64,000 bases of DNA, taken from NCBI GenBank assembly GCA_040954595.2, contig CM082595.2, positions 372,001 through 436,000 on the forward strand, in the 5' to 3' direction. The notes below the pieces were generated by a model that saw nothing but the letters and a program-made list of their open reading frames with translations, searched no databases and was not told the origin of the DNA. The stretch comes from Balanoglossus misakiensis. Lineage: Eukaryota; Hemichordata. The number at the start of each line of letters is the position of its first letter. Positions within the stretch are counted from its first letter, which is position 1. The translations under genes and the position numbers were made by a program. Positions 51,001 to 59,522 of the stretch are shown piece after piece.

Positions 51001-54000
51001 ACAAAAACCTAAAGCTCTTCAGTGTCAGGAGAGCAGAAAAAAACAGGAATACTAATGTAGAATAGATCACTGAAGCAATTTATCCTGATGTGATTTCAGT
51101 TTCTCTTTTCAGGTGAAATCATGGCCTTAGGGAGACATCTTCAAGGAGGCTAGGAGTTATGAATAAGTGTGGGAAAACCACACATAGACTGTAGCGCTAT
51201 AGGGGTGCCTGTTTGTTAGTTTGCGGACAAGAAAACGAGACTGCACACATAGCCGGTTTTAGGATACTGATGAGTGAAAACTTAACTACTAGTAGTCCAA
51301 CATCACAAACTTTAATACCATATAAAAAGGGGCAAGCTCCAACTGGACAACATCTGTGAATCAGTCACTTTGAAATTAGTACCCAAGTAAATGTTGCAAA
51401 TGTCAAACACTGCCAATTGATTTTGAAGCTGTTGGTTTTCTCAACTCCAGCAAAAACATGGGACCTATGGATATTAGCATGTGTCAATGTTTGCTGTGTT
51501 AACATCTGAGATCCTGTCCATTGCTTTAGTTTCCTGCAATATTAAGATATTGAGAGGCTCATATTGAGGATAAAACTTGCATGTCGACCTGGGCACACAC
51601 ACCCACTCATTCGCAAACTCTGCCTGCACCTGTGACTTTGTCAAAATTTCAGGGGCGACCTGCAACACTTTGAATGGTGTCATTTCATTGAAGTTATCAT
51701 TTGATAATTGAAACATCTGTTGCACAAATCTATGATCGGAGTTCTGTGCCAACCCTTGGTCAGCAAATTTAGAACCCTGTTCTCACATCTCACATTATCA
51801 GCATACAAATACATAAAACACAGTAAAACCTGTCTAAACCAAACCCTGTCTAATCAGGAAACCTGTCTATACTGAACACAATTTCTAGTCCCTTTCACAT
51901 AGCACCACAGGACAAAAGACCCTCTATAAACCGAACACCACTGCAAACCAATTTCTTCGGTCCCTTCGGTGTCCAGTTTAACAGACTACATCAGGATAAG
52001 TAAAACAGCTAGTGACACAAGCTGCACAGTACATGGAAAATAGCTAACACTCAGCTAAACCATTGTGAGCACAATGCTAGCAAATCGCGAAAGAACACCT
52101 GATCTGTACTGTACCAAAATATATGTACAGTTTGGTGTGAACAAAAAGCCAATTGATCAGAAACTTCTCTGCATCGACTGACAATCACAGTGCACTCACA
52201 GAGGCAATTGCAGAAGCAGTGTAAATTGGCACCTCCTTTTAATAATCTGCAAACTTGTTCAATGAAAACCCCCAGGGAGACGGACTGGATCAGTTGGTCG
52301 GTGATGAATAGGAAAACCTCTAAAATTGATTTCCCTCAAGCACAGAAAGTCTGCAAATATTTCCCCCGAACCTTATCGCATTCCCTATTCTGGAAATCCC
52401 AGGATAAACACACCATCATGTTGGAATGGAAAATCTGTTGAGTTTTATTATGTATTCTTCAGAGTGACAATATTTGACAATTTCTGTAGAATGATGGTTT
52501 TGCCACAGAACTAATTTATAACATACTTTCTATTTTCAACTGATGCAACACTTAAAGCATGACCACAGTTTCTACATTTGTCATTTAAGTTTTCTGAATC
52601 GGCCAGCACCCTGTAAGAGAAGTATTATGACTGGGTCAACCAAACATGAAATAAAATCAACAGGTGGTCATTAATTTCTTGTTAAATGTGGAGAACATTC
52701 AACATTTTAAACGTGTGAACATATTTTGTACAGAAAGGTCTCTTTCTTCCAATACACATCAGTAAATCAAATAATGATGCCTGCAATACAACCAAAGTTA
52801 GCAATGTATCACCACTACAATGAGCCCTCAGTTACCTCCAAATTATGCAGAGACATGCTTTACGACAACCTAACATGTAATGTTTTCTGAGAACTGTTCA
52901 AACAAGGGCTGTTTGTCAAGCTTACATTGGCAAGATTTGACTTTATTAAACGCACACAGACGAATCATTGCCTGCAGGCTCTGTAATAAAATGAAATGAA
53001 ATCGTAATCAGGGCTAAGTCGGAGGTGACAGCCTCAAATCTCAGCCAATTTATTACCCACCATTTTTCATCATGAAGCACAGTTGTGTTGTTTGAACTTT
53101 ATGAAGAATCCAAGCCTCTCTCCAAACACCCGTGGGTGACCCCGACCACACGAAGCAATTTTCCCAATAAGAGCATAAATGACACGATTTTTGATGAAGC
53201 ACTTACGCTATAAACTACTTGAAAGATACTGTGATTGAATTTGCTTTCTCCAGATGAGTTGCAATAGATAGACTTGGTCTGAATCCTTTCAGACTCATTT
53301 CAAACACATTTACAAATACAAAATATACTCCACCTTTTTTACAATTGTGATGGTGGTTCAGTTTTGTGATCGCAAGTATCAAGTTACAAAAAAAAATCAT
53401 TAACCATGTGCCTTAGTATCACTGAATAGAGTGTGGACATGATCAGACAGCATAGACTGCCATTTGAGGGGATCGAACCAACGAAAATGAAAGGCTTTAC
53501 ATGAACATCTTTCCACGTCTTGTGACTTCTCAGCAGTTCTGCTTTGTAGGGATCAGCTGCAGAGCAGAATTGTAATAAGCAATTACAGAGTTGTCAGGGG
53601 GCAGAAGTCAAAGGTGACATTTGATGTCTTGATGTATACTGCCTCAGCTGTTTGTACCATCTGCCGGGGACGATGAAGAAATTAGGGTTATGCAATTCAA
53701 TGACATCGCAATAATCTAACCACTATGACTTTTTCTCTGCATTGCTTTCTCCAGAATATTCTCAGTCGATATCCCCAACTGACAATTCTAATCTCTTTTT
53801 GAAGTCACTGTTTTACCGACTTGACTACAGAAGCTATTGCATATAAGCAAAGCACAGACATCACTGAGACAGTTGACAGCAAAACCAGATATCATATAAA
53901 GGCCATATAAGTATCCTCTACTTCCACACTTGTAAGGTACTTATAAGGCCTGATGCAAAAATATTTGGAAAATTGCAGTTGTTTAGATTTGTTTTTCATT

Positions 54001-54781
54001 AAATTTTTCTTCCTACTCTGCCACTGGATATTAGCAGTGAAAACTTTCAATGTCTCATCAGGTTCATATAAGTCTTCCTCACAAAGGCACTCGCTTATTT
54101 CAAACACCACTTAAATGCAAATTTCTCGGTGATGAGATTTCTTAGTTCCTGGGTGTGGGTGTGTATGGCTTGAAGGGATCGTTTGCCTCAAATCAAGGGC
54201 TTTATAGAAACCAACGACAGGAAATTAAAGTGGCTTTGAAGGGTTAGATTGACTCAATATTCACAGCTATTTTACATTAATTTAATGTCATTAGCCTGGA
54301 AGGATGGGTGACTCTCTTAACAACAGATCTTAGTCTAGAGATGAAATTGAAATTTTGCAATATTACACTACCCCTTAAGGAAGCTGTGTAACATGGTTTG
54401 GGGGTGGGAATTTCATCATTTCACAGTAATACAGCATGTACACAATTCAAGGTATACATGTAATCAGGCAGTGCAAAATGTTGTAGCCTCAGCCTTTACC
54501 ATAAATGCTGACTTGATGAGCAAAAACATCCCTCAAGATTCCTGGAGAGATGAAACCATCAAGTCACATTTATACAGAGCAAAAACAGGAAAGGATGAGC
54601 AAGATAGCATCAACAAAATGAAGCACTTACTTCCTGGGGAGTGGTATCGTTTTGCATAAGGAACTCCGAAATATTGCTTGGCCGTATCCAGGAATTTCAT
54701 TCGCAGAGACCACATGCGTTCTGTGTCCAGCTTTGCAGACAGCTCTCTTTCCTTCATCAGTTGCTCTGTTCTGTGCTCTGC
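29714..54781 (-). CDS. TTLL10: TTLL10-like tubulin ligase with N-terminal NlpC/P60-like domain (spliced, 12 exons + 1 alternative)
   Basis: Exons in transcript order: 54781-54631, 44354-44148, 43720-43531, 42854-42256, 36592-36397, 35114-34996 or 34743-34625, 32031-31822, 31633-31444, 31309-31138, 30894-30754, 30508-30298, 30039-29714. All junctions are GT-AG, all phases match, and the sum is 2,712 nt (903 codons plus TAA). Residues ~28-150 read as an NlpC/P60 hydrolase (GVPY at 39-42, DCCG at 61-64, PGDLVF at 105-110, HVEIW at 129-133). Residues ~184-400 are an acidic linker. Residues ~425-800 are a TTL-type ATP-grasp ligase with WICKPT at 562-567, QGKG at 571-574, KFDIR at 633-637, HLTNQ at 674-678 and LLEINVN at 767-773, where E769 and N771 are the usual Mg/ATP ligands. 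The tail is Gly/Ser/Pro-rich. The match is to TTLL10, a ligase that elongates glycine chains on glutamate side chains of tubulin and other proteins, usually in ciliated cells. The true start lies upstream, possibly at 59465. I found no AATAAA within ~600 nt after the stop. Confidence 0.9.
30298..30508 (-). CDS. TTLL10: TTLL10-like exon K: metal-binding E-x-N motif
   Basis: The 211-nt exon between ttgccacag and TTTAG|GTAAGT encodes KLGYFDLYGFDFLLD and KVWLLEINVNPALHVNC. E769 and N771 are the acidic and amide metal/ATP ligands required for catalysis in TTL enzymes, and both are present. The EINVNPALH context matches the TTLL10 subfamily rather than the polyglutamylase pattern. It ends in VIPGVIEETL. 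Confidence 0.94.
30754..30894 (-). CDS. TTLL10: TTLL10-like exon J
   Basis: The 141-nt exon (47 codons, phase 0 at both ends) lies between ttttctgtag and ACA|GTGAGT. It encodes YVQKKDPNYEAM... TAWSMDKFNEYV... LPENWVYGYLT, a helical segment of the TTLL domain following HLTNQ. Confidence 0.92.
31138..31309 (-). CDS. TTLL10: TTLL10-like exon I: conserved KFDIRxY region
   Basis: The 172-nt exon follows a C-rich tract and cccacag, and ends at AATCAG|GTAAGT. It encodes NPLLLNGKKFDIRAYLLI and DLVAHLTNQ, both hallmark TTLL motifs. R637 and the HLTNQ segment correspond to nucleotide- and substrate-contacting positions of the family. Confidence 0.93.
31444..31633 (-). CDS. TTLL10: TTLL10-like exon H: ATP-binding lysine and glycine loop
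   Basis: The 190-nt exon between gttttgcag and ACAAAG|GTATGT encodes ETWICKPTGLNQGKGIYLV (from residue 560). It contains the ATP-grasp lysine (K565) and the flexible glycine-rich loop. A 35-residue Lys/Pro/Gln-rich loop follows and then LIQRY, the start of the next core strand. Confidence 0.93.
31822..32031 (-). CDS. TTLL10: TTLL10-like exon G
   Basis: The 210-nt exon lies between ccttttcag and CAAAG|GTGAGT. It encodes EQLVNRIPNSSLLATKVGLINSLREYE and then the FVPETYILD segment. This is the typical TTLL stretch with a conserved P-x-T/S-Y before the ATP-binding core (residues 489-558). Confidence 0.92.
32032..34624. other. Intron F2-G of the TTLL10-like gene
   Basis: 2.6 kb of AT-rich sequence with frequent stops in all frames. 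I see no additional exon with matching splice phase and no recognisable transposon. Confidence 0.6.
34625..34743 (-). CDS. TTLL10: TTLL10-like exon F2, alternative to F1
   Basis: The 119-nt exon follows strong acceptor tttgttttgtcag and ends GAAG|GTTGGT, a weaker donor than that of F1. It encodes IETPLLARGWRRIRD... KLKWVELKCNINYQSFREG. Core residues PLLA, GW, RI, KLKWVELK and FREG are shared with F1, while the middle is divergent (KACDDF versus RYSHGY). The frame is intact with no stop. Phase is correct for joining directly to the exon at 36397 and to the exon at 32031. Confidence 0.88.
34996..35114 (-). CDS. TTLL10: TTLL10-like exon F1, alternative to F2
   Basis: The 119-nt exon lies between acceptor gatctcag and strong donor GAAG|GTATGT. 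It encodes VAEPLLAKGWQRISD... KLKWVELKSHIDFSTFREG (residues 449-488), part of the N-terminal lobe of the TTLL domain. It is homologous to the exon at 34743-34625: same length, same phases, and 22 of 40 residues identical by my alignment. Using both exons would shift the frame, so only one can be used in a functional transcript. Confidence 0.88.
36397..36592 (-). CDS. TTLL10: TTLL10-like exon E: Ser/Gly linker and start of ligase domain
   Basis: The 196-nt exon after ggtcttacag encodes a Ser/Asn/Gly-rich stretch and then GPAFYVGGGNGVS (from about residue 434), the characteristic beginning of TTLL10-type ligase domains. It ends TCGCT|GTAAGT with two bases left over. Either of the next two exons begins with the A that completes a Leu codon. 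Confidence 0.9.
36593..42255. other. Intron D-E of the TTLL10-like gene
   Basis: 5.7 kb without a supportable exon. It contains a local 36-bp duplication near 40,070-40,130 (two copies of a GATGTyGGCCATyTTGAATTT motif), and a plus-strand exon-like open segment near 38.0 kb that I could not support. Confidence 0.55.
42256..42854 (-). CDS. TTLL10: TTLL10-like exon D: large acidic linker exon
   Basis: The 599-nt exon starts after catccag with FCPEHPW and ends at CAGG|G then GTTAGT, leaving one base that completes a Gly codon with the exon at 36592. It carries residues 184-382. After ~20 ordered residues it is extremely rich in Asp/Glu/Ser (one run of six Asp), with scattered Cys residues. It resembles a flexible acidic linker between the two catalytic domains. 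The donor GTTAGT is imperfect but gives the only phase that fits. Confidence 0.85.
43531..43720 (-). CDS. TTLL10: TTLL10-like exon C: NlpC/P60-like catalytic His region
   Basis: The 190-nt exon follows a strong pyrimidine tract and ttag, and ends at AGAAG|GTAATT. It encodes HNMVHVEIWAGDGEKSVGAR (residues 125-144). This is the strand carrying the NlpC/P60 active-site histidine (H129), followed by the usual G-D/N-G turn. The remainder (VQVFDSYKF... SIDTWLQGICR) is less obviously part of that fold and may be a family-specific extension. Confidence 0.9.
44148..44354 (-). CDS. TTLL10: TTLL10-like exon B: NlpC/P60-like core with candidate nucleophile Cys
   Basis: The 207-nt exon lies between acceptor gttttcag and donor AAAG|GTGAGA. 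It encodes LFLDCCGLTRRVL (residues 58-70), the counterpart of the NlpC/P60 DCSG motif, which makes C62 the probable nucleophile. It also carries MKPGDLVFIS (103-112), the beta-hairpin that usually precedes the catalytic His. Phases are 1 in and 1 out, agreeing with both neighbours. Confidence 0.9.
44908..44958. repeat. Imperfect (TCTA/TCTG)n microsatellite
   Basis: Runs of tatc/tcta units with tctg variants over ~50 bases inside the 10.3-kb intron. Confidence 0.8.
51818..51985. mobile_element. Decayed pogo/Tigger-like remnant
   Basis: It starts with cacagtaaaacctgtctaaa, similar to termini of pogo-like MITEs, and continues with repeated cctgtctaa/cctgtctat, ending near gtccagtttaacagacta. 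The second terminus is too diverged to confirm. Confidence 0.4.
54631..54781 (-). CDS. TTLL10: TTLL10-like exon A: helical lead-in and start of NlpC/P60-like domain
   Basis: The 151-nt exon follows acceptor ttttcacacag and ends at A|GTAAGT, entering in phase 0 and leaving one base. It encodes a charged helix (residues 1-30) and then the segment KFLDTAKQYFGVPYAKRYH, which resembles the opening of NlpC/P60 domains (alpha helix, then hydrophobic-G-x-PY). The next intron, to 44,355, is 10.3 kb. Confidence 0.85.
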
Positions 54782-57700
54782 CTGTGTGAAAACATCATAA
54801 AGAAGAAGACCATATATGTCAGTACTGGTATAGAGAAATGCCGCCAAGTTTATCATGAAATATGTTGTTGTTTGCAAATGAGATACTACACTATGGTTGT
54901 GAAAGGGTGAATTTTGCAAATTTTTGAAAAAGCGTTCTGTGAAAAAATAAAGTAGCTGTGAAAATAACACCCAGATAGGAACATGGGAGACAAAGTAAAG
55001 CTACTTAAAGACAATTTAAAACATGAAATACTGTTTTCTGTATGCCAGTGTATATCAATATTTGATGACTGTTTCTGGGAATTCCTATCACAAAATGTAA
55101 ATTCATCTTTTACATTAGCCCAAAGGTGATGTAAATGGCATGCAATGGTCGCCATGACGTGATATTCAATATTTCCCTGCTCTCTATTCCAGGTAGATTA
55201 TTTTAAATTTTCAGATCAAATTACCTTTCTGGGAAACAAACAGGCATGAACTTTAATTATTAATTTCGCTGCTGTTAGAATTCTATGAAGGCGATATTAA
55301 AAAGTGTAGGGGACAAAATCCGATGCCTTGATTAAACCTGAAACCTTTCAACATCAGAGTGGTTTGAAATAGAAACTGTTTTTGTAATAAGCCAACAAAT
55401 TATTTTTTATACTTTCATAATCTATAAGTGGAGGACACACACTGATTACAATAACGATATTGAAAATACATACAGGTGTGTCATGTTATATTTATACCAG
55501 GGTTTTAAAATTGTTGCAATTGAAAAGAGTACCAACACAGTACAAAGTATACACACAAACCGAGTAAATAATATATTGAATATTCATATTTATAGCCTTG
55601 ACTCTCTCTTGCCTGACCTTTATGGTCAGAGCCAGACGCAGTCACCCTGTCCTGTTTCTCGTTTGACACCCCTCCCCCCCCCCCACCTCCCTTTTCCAAG
55701 GTGATTCAGAAAAGAACACCCGACCCAGACATCACTATTGCAGATGGCAGACCTCCAGCTGCACACTCCATGGACAATAGCAACCAGCATTCATCTGCAA
55801 TCGGGCACCTCCCATCCAATTTGCAAAGGCTGTTTCGGTCTCACATGAATGGCTAAATTGGGCCACCGACGCATAAATTAACACCCGCAGCCAAACCAAG
55901 GCCACCGTACAGCAAATATCACAGCTTCTGTTGATTGTGAAAATTGACTCAATTATCAAATCAAACGATTGCAAAATTCCAATCGCTCAACCGGGCGCAA
56001 AATACAATATTTAGATCACTGACTTTGAGTGGTTTGTCACATTTTTGTCAAAACACGATTGTTGAGCTGTCACACCGACACATCAACATGTGGCACAGGC
56101 TTCAAGCATTTTGCTGATTTGTGGGGAAACATTGCCGCTCTGAGGAAAGCGATCCTGGCACTTTGTGTGTCAACATTTTCGTTTCTACATTTGACACAGT
56201 CTGTTATCACAAGAACAGTTGCCTTGGAAACTCGTCAGTCTTGACTAATGCGTCGATGGAAAGATCATTAAGCATGTGAACTTGCTGAGTGTTTCTTACG
56301 ATTTTGTTATACCATGACAACAGTATACGTCTGCCATAATCTACACAGATCAATACTTTTCAGCCATTAAACCCTTTCCATAACTTGACTGGAATCCTGC
56401 ATAACCCTGTTCCCTTGAGGATGACATTTTCATGCACGGTTTGACACCAGAGCCACAGAGGCACATCAATTCACCGCAAAACCAATTAGACATCAACTCA
56501 CTCCCCATTCTTTTGTCACATTTTGTAAACAGCCTATTCTTTGCAGCTCAAAACAGAACTGTTCTATCCTACAAACAAAATTACACTTGGCAAAATTGAA
56601 ATGAAAAACGATAAAATTTGTGTTGTCTGCACTTCATAAAGGGTTTTATGACTGGTTTATTGTCATGCGTCTGTTTATGATTCTCAACTTAATTAGATCG
56701 CTGAGACTAACCTTTATATCTCACGTTTGTGTCTGGCAGAATAGATGATGCATTGCTAAATTAAATACATGAAAGGAACCGACAGAATTTTATGGCCCAA
56801 TGCAAAACATGATATATATGAACCCGGTGTATACTGCATATACAGAAATAAACGTCCTTCATTTGAGAAATTTTTAAAGAGATCAATGACTCTTCCCAAA
56901 GCATGGAACAGATATAATATATACAGAGAAACTTTTATTTTATCTCATTACACAATTTTTCCAAACATATCATTTGATATATTTACACTTTGGTAAAAAA
57001 ATTTCTTTGATCAAACACTAACCAAGTACGTCTGGAGAGTCATGCAGGGTTGACACACAGTATTTCAAGTAAAATATTAACGAGTAGATCGTATCTCTCC
57101 ATTCCACAAAATGGATTTGATTCTGCACAAGCTTTGATTGTTGTTTTTAAAGTTTTCCTACAAAGTTACGACTTATTCTTCAGCCAAAATAAGCGGCCGC
57201 GATAAACCTCCCATGGTATTGCCTGAGGCTTTTCAAATCCCCAATAGCACTGCAATGTTATATCTGCAACAGCTCACACGCTGAAATAATTGGCTTTTTT
57301 CCCCGGCAAAGAAGGAATACAGTTTCATTCCAATTTGCTTCGGTTTATCTGCTATATTAAGAACTGAAGAAAACATCAAATGCGAATTTCGATCCGAATC
57401 ATTTCTGTTTGTGTGACGTGGACTCTGTATGCCATGAAATGAAAACGCTATTTCATGAGGTCTGTATGCCTGCTAAAACTTCTGTAATGAGGAAATCGTT
57501 CGAATCACAAAAGAGTCTTCACTCCACAGCTGTGAGGTTGGTAAATTTTGATGACAGCACTATTCAGACCGAAACCGGCCACAAATTATTTCTGCACGAA
57601 AACATCAAAGTCATTAGAGCTCGTAAGTGGGCAAAGTCATCGCGTCTTGGCAGGAATAAGTGAAAGTATGCCTATTTTTGTCACGGTTCTTTCTTCATCT

Positions 57701-58012
57701 AAACTGAAATTGATCCCTGTGCCTTTTCATCTGTATATTAAGCATAGCTCGTTTAAACTTTTAATGCCACGCTCACTTCTCGGGTTAAATATTTCACAAA
57801 AGTCTCATAATCGCTGACTGCCTACAGGGGAGGGAAGTACCCTTTGACATTATCAATACCATTACTGGCTTGTTTCTCGCCTTTTAAAAGACTTCAGAAT
57901 CAACTTGCTAGGTTTTATACACATCTACCCTTCTTTGACCTAACCATCCCTATTTGATGTCAATAAACTGAACCAGTTAGACACATCTGAAGCTAAAGCA
58001 CCTAGCTCTAAG

Positions 58013-58236
58013 AAGGTCATTGATTGAGACGTCCGGTTGACCGTTCATGAGGTCATCTATTGAGTGGTCACATCAGGTCATATCCCTTTAAGGTCAATCA
58101 ACAATCAGGTGGTCATTCAATTCAACGCCTGACCATTCACTACAGGTTCAAACATTCAGTTTTCCGGCAGTGAGGTCATTCCTCTGGGCGTGGTGACTAT
58201 GAGGTCATTTCATTTATGTCATTTATCTGGGTCATT
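58013..58236 (+). promoter_or_regulatory. Cluster of AGGTCA nuclear-receptor half-sites
   Basis: Perfect AGGTCA starts at 58014, 58050, 58075, 58091, 58173 and 58202, all on the plus strand. GGGTCA lies at 58230, TGGTCA variants lie between, and TTGACC at 58037. This is far more than expected by chance in ~220 bases. It could be a hormone-receptor bound enhancer upstream of the TTLL10-like gene or the remains of a degenerate tandem repeat. Confidence 0.4.
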
Positions 58237-59396
58237 TATTCTTATTATTCCTGATATAATTTAGTGCACTCATTTCAATCTCTGTGAACGTCATCAAAGG
58301 TAAAACCATATATGGTCACTTTATTTGGATTGGCTTTGTTCATTCCAACAAACAAGATGGCATAGGACCATTCATTTTATTCTGTCGCATCGAACATCGT
58401 CACACATGGTGTCAATAAACCCATAAAACAGATGTTTGCCACATCAATAAGCACAATTTCTACTCATATTTATTCGATTTTCTTGTTGGCCTTGACTCTC
58501 ATGAGCAAAGACCTGCAAATTTCCTCCCATCAGCTACCCACCTGCAAAAAATTCCCTTACAAGGTTTATGTCATCTTCAAACATTAAGAGGGAAAATCAG
58601 TAGAATTTTTCTCAGCGATGAATTCTACCACCACATGGCACTGTGAGACAGTTTGCTGTTCCAAGCTTATAATCTCACAAACCACGACCAGTTATGTCAA
58701 GCTCTCCAAGTGTGAGAGACTGAACTATTGACACCATGATATTACCCAAGAGCAGAAAGCCTCAAAAAGATCAGCTAAAACTTTAAGACTGTCATATTAT
58801 TTTTACTGTGAAACCTTTTCACCTTTGAGTCTTTCAGGAGGAAGTTCGTCCTTTGAGGGAATCCGCCAACAGGCCCTGAAGATTTCTTTTACTTTCTTTT
58901 GTTCAAAAACACCAACAAATGGTTGTAAAAGTCTCAGAAGGCTAAACTCTACACATCAACGAATGAATACTTATCAATGTACTGCATCTGCATCGACAAG
59001 GCGGGAAATGCAACAATTCTGGCGGCAAATTGCAAAAGTATTTCTTTTCTTTGTAAATTCCTTCAATTGCGGATGCGTAGTTGTGGAAGCAGACCTCGCC
59101 CTGCCCATATCAATGTATACCTATCAACAATACACCCATATTCCCCTTAAAAACTATTTGTATTTTGCTGTCCTGGTGACATCATATTACCCACAGGTAT
59201 GGCCCACTGAGTTTGTTTTCCAAATGCTTCAAATGAGTGCTTGACGATTTAAAACACCCTAAATAATCACCATCAACATTTACCATTTAACTTGAGAGTG
59301 AAAGTCTCTACACCAGACAGAAGTTGTAGTGTATACACAGAATAAAAATACTGAAAGTATCAGCAAACCTATGGCTGTTGTCCCTTTAAGGTAAAC

Positions 59397-59465
59397 TTTT
59401 TGTAGAATCCCAGCTGAGACAGTCTGTCGCCTGTGAAGAGTCTGCACTGTGGGGTATCTTTTCAT
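59397..59465 (-). CDS. Candidate first coding exon of the TTLL10-like gene
   Basis: An ATG at 59465-59463 with A at -3 opens 23 codons ending in ...SAGILQK, then GTTTAC. Reading stays in phase 0, as the exon at 54781 requires. The joined peptide is charged and helical across the junction (HRRQ...LQK then AEHRTEQLMKERE), which looks natural. Against it, the donor GTTTAC is far from consensus, and the frame is also open upstream of the ATG to a TAG beyond TTG 59522, so the exon could start with an acceptor instead. This is inferred from phase and protein texture only. Confidence 0.38.
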
Positions 59466-59522
59466 GGTCACACACTTGTAGAGCTTTCCTTTGGAATTAG
59501 GACAAAACGACTCAGCAGACAA

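Larger units (their letters stand above)
44355..54630. other. Intron A-B of the TTLL10-like gene (10.3 kb)
   Basis: Long AT-rich intron with a TCTA microsatellite near 44.9 kb and a decayed pogo-like patch at 51.8-52.0 kb. I found no coding exon with acceptable flanks. A regulatory role is possible but not visible by eye. Confidence 0.55.

Noticed and set aside
51474-51752. 92-codon minus-strand frame
   Set aside because: Starts at TTG, has no matching splice phase to the TTLL10-like exons and no recognised family.
58825-59244. 139-codon plus-strand frame
   Set aside because: No ATG context, splice signals or recognisable domain; length is within chance for the window.
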